The position numbers were made by a program, and so were the translations under genes. 18,870 nucleotides of DNA from JAVVRI01 sp036654795 (GTDB taxonomy: Bacteria; Bacteroidota; Bacteroidia; Bacteroidales; Tannerellaceae), in NCBI GenBank assembly GCA_036654795.1, contig JAVVRI010000047.1, positions 1-18,870 on the forward strand, given 5' to 3'. Shown here piece after piece: positions 13,388 through 18,870 of the stretch (positions within the stretch are counted from its first letter, which is position 1; every line of letters begins with the position of its first letter). The notes beneath the pieces are model-generated. The model ran no database searches and was not told the DNA's origin. It worked only from the letters and a program-made list of their open reading frames with translations.

Positions 13388-16300
13388 ATGAAATTAGATA
13401 AATTTATAAATCGTCCGGTACTCTCGACTGTTATCTCCATATTAATAGTCATTCTGGGTATTTTAGGATTGATATCACTACCTATCACGCAGTATCCGGA
13501 CATCGCGCCGCCAACGATTCGCGTAAGTACCCAATATACGGGTGCGAACGCGCAAACAGTTTTAAATAGTGTGATTGCTCCGTTGGAAGAGCAGATCAAT
13601 GGTGTGGAAAACATGACCTATATGACCTCCACCGCAACCAATACGGGGGATGCAAGTATAGAAATCTACTTTAAGCAGGGCACTGACCCTGATATGGCTG
13701 CCGTAAACGTGCAGAACCGTGTGGCTAAGGCGCAAGGATTCTTGCCGGCGGAAGTGACTCGTGTTGGTGTAATCACCAGCAAACGTCAAACCAGTATGTT
13801 GATGGCTGTCTCCTTGTATAGCTCAGACGATAAGTATGATTCGAAGTTTCTTGAAAACTACGCAAAGATCAACTTGATCCCGCCTATACAACGTATTGCT
13901 GGAGTGGGCGATGCCATGGTTATGGGTTCTGACTATTCAATGCGTATCTGGTTGAAACCAGACGTGATGGCACAGTATAAGTTGATGCCAGGCGACGTAT
14001 CGGCTGCTTTGGCTGAACAAAATATTGAAGCCGCTCCCGGTCAGTTTGGTGAGAGTGGTGATCAATCGTTCCAATACACCATGCGTTATAAAGGACGTTT
14101 ACAGACGGCCGAAGAGTTTGATGATATTGTTATCCGCGTAACTCCCGAAGGCGAAGTGTTACGATTGAAGGATATTGCGCGGGTCGAGTTGGGACGGTTA
14201 ACGTACGGCTTTAAGAATAACGTAAACGGTCATGCCGGAGTAACAACGATGATCTATCAGACGGCGGGATCGAATGCTACGGCTATTATTAATGATATTA
14301 CGAAATATTTGGACAATGCTGACGAAGATCTGCCCAAAGGGGTAAAGGTTGATGTGTTGGTAAATGCGAATGACTTCCTTTTCGCCTCCATTCATGAGGT
14401 GTTGATAACGTTGATCGAAGCCTTTATCCTCGTATTTATTGTGGTGTATATCTTCTTGCAGGATATACGTTCTACCTTAATTCCGGCTATTGCCATTCCG
14501 GTGGCATTGATCGGTACCTTCTTTGTGCTTTATGTGATTGGCTTTAGTTTGAACTTGCTCACCCTTTGCGCCTTGGTACTGGCTATTGCGATTGTGGTGG
14601 ATGATGCCATAGTCGTCGTCGAGGGCGTCCATGCCAAGCTAGACCAAGGATGTAAGTCCGCACGTGTAGCTTCCATTGACGCCATGAGTGAACTAGGTGG
14701 TGCCATCGTTTCTATTACGTTGGTGATGATGTCCGTGTTTATCCCCGTGAGCTTTATGACGGGAACAACTGGTACCTTCTATCGCCAGTTTGGTATCACA
14801 ATGGCTATTGCTATTGCTCTTTCTGCTATCAACGCTTTGACGCTGAGCCCTGCCCTTTGTGCCATCTTCTTGAAACCGCACAATACGGACGGCGAAGCAG
14901 TGCGTAAGACGACTTTCGTACAACGTTTTCATACCTCTTTTAATGTAGGTTACGAATCGTTGTTGAAGAAGTATAAGACAGGCGTGCTTTTCTTTATTCA
15001 GAAGAAGTGGCTGTCGGCAGGTATTGTGGTTGGTGGAATCGTTTTGTTAGTATTCTTAATGGGTATCACGCCAACCGGACTTGTGCCGAATGAGGATACG
15101 GGAACAATCTTTGCCGTTGTCGATCTGCCACCTGCTACTTCGCAAGAACGTACAGAGGCTGTGATGAATAAAGTAGATAGCCTGATTGCTGTCAATCCAT
15201 CGGTGAAGAGCCGTACGCAAATTATCGGTTATAGCTTTATTGCCGGTCAGGGTAGTTCATACGGTACCTTTATTGTTAAGCTGAAAAACTGGGAGGAACG
15301 TAAGGAGAAAGGGCAGGATGCCAATTCTATTATTGGTATGTTATACATGCAGGCGCAAGTGGTAGCAAAGGATGCCCGTGTGCTGTTGTTTGCTCCGCCT
15401 ATGATTCCGGGTTACAGTATATCGAATGGTTTCGAGTTTAACCTACAGGATAAAACGGGTGGTAAGTTGGATAAGTTCTTTAACGTATCGCAAGAATTCC
15501 TGACAGCACTAAGGGCACGTCCGGAGATTGCTACGGCACAGACTTCATTCAACCCAAACTTCCCGCAATATATGATTGATATTGATGCTGCCAAATGTAA
15601 ACGTGCCGGCCTTAGTCCGAATGATATTCTGACTACTTTGCAGGGATATTATGGGGGGATTTATGCTTCAAACTTTAATAGGTTTGGTAAATTGTATCGT
15701 GTTATGATACAAGCAGACCCCAGTTATCGCATTAGCACTGAAACGTTGAATAATATAAAGGTACGTAATGGTAGCGACATGGCACCCATCTCGCAGTTTA
15801 TGACGCTAACGAAGGTCTATGGACCGGATAATATCAATCGTTTTAACATGTTTACGGCCATTACGGTGAATGGTTCTCCTGCTCCAGGATTTAGTTCCGG
15901 TCAGGCTATCCGTGCCATTGAAGAGGTGGCCGATCAGACCTTACCTACCGGTTACGGATATGAATTCTCTGGTATGACCCGTGAGGAGCAAAGCACCGGT
16001 ACCAGCACTACGGCGATGGTGTTTGCCCTCTGTTTGGTGTTTGTCTATTTGCTGCTTAGTGCGCAATATGAGAGTTATATTCTGCCTTTAGCCGTTATTC
16101 TTTCCATTCCGTTTGGTTTGGCGGGTAGCTTTATCTTTGCTCATATCATGGGGGTAGATAACAATATTTATATGCAGATTGCGCTAATCATGTTGATGGG
16201 TCTGTTGGCAAAGAATGCTATCTTGATTGTAGAGTTCGCGCTCGACCGTCGTAAGATGGGTATGAGTATAACCTGGGCAGCTGTTCTGGGTGCTGCTGCT

Positions 16301-16570
16301 CGTTTGCGTCCTATCTTGATGACGTCAATGGCGATGGTCGTTGGTCTGCTTCCGTTGATGTTTGCCAGTGGAGTAGGGGCTAATGGTAACAGTACGCTCG
16401 GTACTGGTGCCGTGGGCGGTATGTTGATTGGTATGATTTGCCAGATCTTTATTGTGCCGGCTCTGTTCGTTGCTTTCCAATACCTACAAGAAAAGGTTAC
16501 ACCGATGGAATGGACGGATATGGATAACAGCGATTTGGAGACAGAAATAGAACAATACGCTAAAAAGTAA
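13388..16570 (+). CDS. RND multidrug efflux pump, HAE1 family inner-membrane transporter
   Basis: A proton-driven AcrB/MexB-type exporter of hydrophobic and amphiphilic compounds, 1060 residues (AcrB has 1049). The N-terminus MKLDKFINRPVLSTVISILI forms TM1, and the two large periplasmic loops are present. The TM4 proton-relay pair is Asp405-Asp406 in AIVVDDAIVVVEG, and the TM10 lysine is Lys942 in LMGLLAKNAILIVEFA, so the relay looks functional. Other landmarks are QYPDIAPPTI near the start of the first loop, the repeated PVALIGTF / PFGLAGSF segments and the TM12-proximal GGMLIGMICQIFIVPALF. The frame is open throughout. It is the second gene of an adaptor-pump-channel operon; the outer-membrane factor begins 7 nt after its stop. 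Substrates cannot be inferred. Confidence 0.97.
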   Translation: MKLDKFINRPVLSTVISILIVILGILGLISLPITQYPDIAPPTIRVSTQYTGANAQTVLNSVIAPLEEQINGVENMTYMTSTATNTGDASIEIYFKQGTDPDMAAVNVQNRVAKAQGFLPAEVTRVGVITSKRQTSMLMAVSLYSSDDKYDSKFLENYAKINLIPPIQRIAGVGDAMVMGSDYSMRIWLKPDVMAQYKLMPGDVSAALAEQNIEAAPGQFGESGDQSFQYTMRYKGRLQTAEEFDDIVIRVTPEGEVLRLKDIARVELGRLTYGFKNNVNGHAGVTTMIYQTAGSNATAIINDITKYLDNADEDLPKGVKVDVLVNANDFLFASIHEVLITLIEAFILVFIVVYIFLQDIRSTLIPAIAIPVALIGTFFVLYVIGFSLNLLTLCALVLAIAIVVDDAIVVVEGVHAKLDQGCKSARVASIDAMSELGGAIVSITLVMMSVFIPVSFMTGTTGTFYRQFGITMAIAIALSAINALTLSPALCAIFLKPHNTDGEAVRKTTFVQRFHTSFNVGYESLLKKYKTGVLFFIQKKWLSAGIVVGGIVLLVFLMGITPTGLVPNEDTGTIFAVVDLPPATSQERTEAVMNKVDSLIAVNPSVKSRTQIIGYSFIAGQGSSYGTFIVKLKNWEERKEKGQDANSIIGMLYMQAQVVAKDARVLLFAPPMIPGYSISNGFEFNLQDKTGGKLDKFFNVSQEFLTALRARPEIATAQTSFNPNFPQYMIDIDAAKCKRAGLSPNDILTTLQGYYGGIYASNFNRFGKLYRVMIQADPSYRISTETLNNIKVRNGSDMAPISQFMTLTKVYGPDNINRFNMFTAITVNGSPAPGFSSGQAIRAIEEVADQTLPTGYGYEFSGMTREEQSTGTSTTAMVFALCLVFVYLLLSAQYESYILPLAVILSIPFGLAGSFIFAHIMGVDNNIYMQIALIMLMGLLAKNAILIVEFALDRRKMGMSITWAAVLGAAARLRPILMTSMAMVVGLLPLMFASGVGANGNSTLGTGAVGGMLIGMICQIFIVPALFVAFQYLQEKVTPMEWTDMDNSDLETEIEQYAKK

Positions 16571-16577
16571 AAGGAGA

Positions 16578-17960
16578 ATGATGAAGAAACAGATTATATA
16601 TATGGTATGCGCAACTGCTTTATTAAGCAGTTGTCATATCTATAAGTCATACGATCGCCCGAAAGATATAAATACGTCGGGTATGTATCGCGATCCCTCT
16701 GCTGCTACGGATACGTTGGCAGCAGATACGACAAACATGGGAAACCTGCCTTGGCAGGAGATTTTCCGTGATGCCCAATTGCAGGCTTTGATTAGGCAGG
16801 GACTAGAAAACAATGTAGACCTACAAACGGCCAGCCTTCGGGTGGACGAGGCACGTGCATTGTTGCTTTCCGCACGCCTTTCATATCTTCCGTCGCTCAA
16901 TTTGGCTCCGCAAGGAACGATAGCCAATATAAGTAACACGACGACTAAGACGTATCAATTGCCAATCGCTGCGAGTTGGGAGGTAGATTTGTTTGGTCGC
17001 ATCTTGAATGCCAATCGGAATGCAAAAGCTTCTTTGATGCAGAGCGAAGCTTATCAGCAGGCTGTTCGTTCTTCGTTGATTGCCAACATAGCGAATAGTT
17101 ATTACACCCTTCTGATGCTTGATCGCCAGTTGGCCGTTAGCGTAGAGACTTCGGCTATCTGGAAAGAAAACGTTCGTGCGATGGAAGCGATGAAGGAAGC
17201 CGGCATGACGACCGAAGCTGCTGTGGCTCAAAGCAAGGCAAACAGCCATCAGGTAGAAGCTTCGTTGGCCGATCTGCGTCGTCAGATAAGGGAAACTGAA
17301 AATGCGCTTTCTGTGTTGTTGGCACAAGCTCCGCAGACTATCAAGCGCGGCGTGTTGGAAGGACAACAGATGCCCGAAGAACTGGCTGCCGGTGTCCCTC
17401 TGCAACTGCTTTCTAACCGTCCGGATGTGAAGACGGCAGAGATGAGTTTGGCTGGTGCTTACTATACAACCAACCTGGCGCGCGCCTCTTTCTATCCGCA
17501 GATCACCCTTTCAGGTACGGCGGGTTGGACGAACAGTGCCGGAGGTGCTATTCTGGATCCGGCAAAGTTCCTACTTTCTGCCGTTGGATCCTTGGCTCAA
17601 CCGATCTTCAACCGTGGAAAGCTGATTGCTAACCTGAAGGTGTCGAAGGCAGAAGAAGAGATTGCGAAGATGAACTTTCAGCAGAGTGTTCTAAATGCCG
17701 GGCGTGAAGTCAGCAATGCCCTCTACTTGTATGATGCAGCTTCAACGAAGTTGAAGGAACATCAGGCACAAGCATTGGTGATGCGGGATGCTGTTTCCTA
17801 TACACAGGATCTGTTTCATTCCGGTTCGGCCTCTTACTTGGAGATCCTGACTGCCCAGCAATCTTTGCTCAGCGCTCAGTTAAACGAAGTGTCCGATACC
17901 TTCCAGCGTATGCAGGCCGTTATCAACCTGTATCAAGCATTGGGTGGAGGAAGAGAATAA
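16578..17960 (+). CDS. RND efflux outer-membrane factor (TolC/OprM-type lipoprotein)
   Basis: 460 residues of the NodT/OprM outer-membrane factor family, forming the trimeric channel through which the pump exports. The signal peptide ends in lipobox LLSSC (Cys19). The family's duplicated repeats are visible: NVDLQTASLRVDEARALLLS / YLPSLNLAP in the first half and NRPDVKTAEMSLAGAYYTTN / FYPQITLSGTAGW in the second, with WEVDLFGR and AQPIFNRGKL at the usual places. AGGAG at 16572-16576 precedes the ATG; two adjacent ATG codons (16578 and 16581) are possible starts, differing by one residue. The 7-nt gap to the pump gene and 22-nt gap to the next gene indicate one transcript. Confidence 0.95.
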   Translation: MMKKQIIYMVCATALLSSCHIYKSYDRPKDINTSGMYRDPSAATDTLAADTTNMGNLPWQEIFRDAQLQALIRQGLENNVDLQTASLRVDEARALLLSARLSYLPSLNLAPQGTIANISNTTTKTYQLPIAASWEVDLFGRILNANRNAKASLMQSEAYQQAVRSSLIANIANSYYTLLMLDRQLAVSVETSAIWKENVRAMEAMKEAGMTTEAAVAQSKANSHQVEASLADLRRQIRETENALSVLLAQAPQTIKRGVLEGQQMPEELAAGVPLQLLSNRPDVKTAEMSLAGAYYTTNLARASFYPQITLSGTAGWTNSAGGAILDPAKFLLSAVGSLAQPIFNRGKLIANLKVSKAEEEIAKMNFQQSVLNAGREVSNALYLYDAASTKLKEHQAQALVMRDAVSYTQDLFHSGSASYLEILTAQQSLLSAQLNEVSDTFQRMQAVINLYQALGGGRE

Positions 17961-17982
17961 TAACCTTTAAATAAAGTATATT

Positions 17983-18747
17983 ATGATTAGTCCGTTAGCG
18001 TACGTCGATTCCGACGCAAAGATAGGAAAGAATGTAACGATTCACCCTTTTGCTTATATTGACAAGAATGTAGAGATTGGTGATGACTGTGTGATTATGC
18101 CGTATGCCAGTCTGATGAGTGGCACACGGATGGGATGCGGTAACCGAGTGTTCCAACATGCGGTTATCGCGGCCGAACCACAGGATTTTGACTATAAAGG
18201 TGGTGATACGATTGCTGTGATTGGTGATAATAACATCATTCGCGAGAATGTTGTTATCAACCGTGCCACCGGAAAAGAGGGACGCACCGTGATTGGTAAT
18301 GGCAACTTCCTGCACGAGGGTGTACACATATCGCATGATACGAAGGTGGGTACAGGTTGTGTCTTTGGTTATGGTACGAAAGTATCCGGTGATTGTGTGA
18401 TTGAGAATAGCGCCATCTTCGGTGGAGGTGTGTTGATTAGTCAGGGATGCCGCGTAGGCACTTGGTCGATGGTGCAAAGCGGTTGCCGCTTCCGAAAGGA
18501 CATTCCCCCGTACATTGTGGCTGCCAAGGAACCGATCGTCTATTACGGTGCGAATGCTATTGTTATGCTGAATGAACATTTCTCGGAGAAAACAATTAAG
18601 CACATCACGCATGCCTACCGCATCATTTATCAAGGAAATGTCAGCGTTTTCGATGCCCTTCTGATGGTAAAAGATCAGGTCCCGATGAGTCCGGAAATAC
18701 AACATATTATCGACTTCGTCGGTGCTACTCGGTTAGGTATTATCTAA
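17983..18747 (+). CDS. LpxA-like acyl-[ACP]--UDP-N-acetylglucosamine O-acyltransferase homologue
   Basis: 254 residues of left-handed beta-helix hexapeptide repeats (about 1-175) followed by an alpha-helical tail, the LpxA fold and length. LpxA adds the 3-O-acyl chain to UDP-GlcNAc, the first step of lipid A synthesis, in the cytoplasm. Aligned by eye with E. coli LpxA, the catalytic His125 is kept (His118 in HISHD), His122 is kept (His115), and the QD motif (67-68) and IPPY (174-177) are kept. However, His144 aligns with Asp137, His160 with Ser153, the acyl-ruler Gly173 with Ser166, and the usual GL-K-RRGF segment reads VMLNEHF (194-200). It may therefore be a divergent paralogue with altered substrate and not the housekeeping LpxA; no gene symbol is assigned for that reason. 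It starts 22 nt after the outer-membrane factor and is probably co-transcribed with the efflux genes. Confidence 0.85.
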   Translation: MISPLAYVDSDAKIGKNVTIHPFAYIDKNVEIGDDCVIMPYASLMSGTRMGCGNRVFQHAVIAAEPQDFDYKGGDTIAVIGDNNIIRENVVINRATGKEGRTVIGNGNFLHEGVHISHDTKVGTGCVFGYGTKVSGDCVIENSAIFGGGVLISQGCRVGTWSMVQSGCRFRKDIPPYIVAAKEPIVYYGANAIVMLNEHFSEKTIKHITHAYRIIYQGNVSVFDALLMVKDQVPMSPEIQHIIDFVGATRLGII

Positions 18748-18786
18748 GGGGTAGAGGTTGTTGCTCACGGCCGATTCATTTTATTT

Positions 18787-18870
18787 GAGATGCGCTATGT
18801 TTTGACTTCGAAGCATCTCTATTTTAACAAGGAAGCATATATGTTTTGACTATAAAGCATATATGCTTTT
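18787..18870 (+). repeat. two related hairpin repeats at the window end, the second terminator-like
   Basis: ATGTTTTGACT, three variable bases and AAGCAT occur twice (18797-18816 and 18841-18860) with a 44-nt period, identical at 17 of 20 positions. Each copy lies in a hairpin with a different stem: GAGATGC (18787-18793) with GCATCTC (18813-18819), and AAGCATATATG (18833-18843) with CATATATGCTT (18858-18868). The second stem is 11 bp with a 14-nt loop and runs into T's at the window edge, so it may be the terminator of the efflux-acyltransferase operon. Whether the repeat continues beyond 18870 is not visible. Confidence 0.6.

Noticed and set aside
17995..18705. 236-codon open frame antisense to the LpxA-like gene
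   Set aside because: The opposite strand has clear hexapeptide repeats and catalytic motifs; the antisense translation shows no family signature.
18787..18870. CRISPR array
   Set aside because: Only two imperfect copies with hairpin-forming flanks, no uniform repeat-spacer pattern and no cas genes.

Overview
The window looks like a chromosomal segment from a member of the Bacteroidales, most likely Bacteroides or a close relative. Three things point there: protein sequences typical of that group (IF3, L35, L20, GH92, RND pump), lipoprotein signal peptides on periplasmic enzymes, and several promoters of the Bacteroidetes type (a -33 TTTG element about 19-21 nt ahead of a -7 TAnnTTTG element) instead of E. 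coli-type promoters. Shine-Dalgarno sequences are mostly weak.

Region 1 (1-1502, + strand) is the translation cluster thrS(3' end)-infC-rpmI-rplT, closed by a strong intrinsic terminator. The infC reading frame is broken: comparison with the conserved IF3 sequence shows about 20 nt missing at position 400/401. IF3 is essential, so this is either a sequence/assembly error or a remarkable mutation. A perfect 9-bp hairpin lies between infC and rpmI.

Region 2 (1503-1877) has no convincing protein gene. It holds a structured RNA of about 200 nt (roughly 1582-1782) with its own Bacteroidetes promoter, a 5'/3' closing stem and a terminal U-run. Its position just downstream of rplT matches what I remember of the Bacteroidales-1 / 6S-like RNA.

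Region 3 (1878-6420, + strand) is a two-gene glycan-foraging unit: a lipoprotein beta-N-acetylhexosaminidase (GH20) and a secreted alpha-mannosidase (GH92). A long bidirectional terminator follows. Together they would trim terminal HexNAc and mannose from host or dietary glycoproteins. No SusC/SusD pair is in the window.

Region 4 (6483-11985, - strand) reads, in transcription order: small polytopic membrane protein, LacI-type regulator, SDR oxidoreductase (probable fructuronate reductase), mannonate dehydratase uxuA, formate-tetrahydrofolate ligase fhs. Regulator, SDR and uxuA form a hexuronate (glucuronate branch) operon with very short gaps. fhs has its own promoter-like element and feeds one-carbon metabolism.

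Region 5 (about 12087-18870, + strand) is a tripartite RND efflux operon: periplasmic adaptor lipoprotein, HAE1-type inner-membrane pump, and outer-membrane factor lipoprotein. It is followed 22 nt later by an LpxA-like acyltransferase homologue that keeps the catalytic His but has lost several residues usually conserved in LpxA. The window ends in two related hairpin-forming repeats, the second of which resembles a terminator cut off by the window edge.
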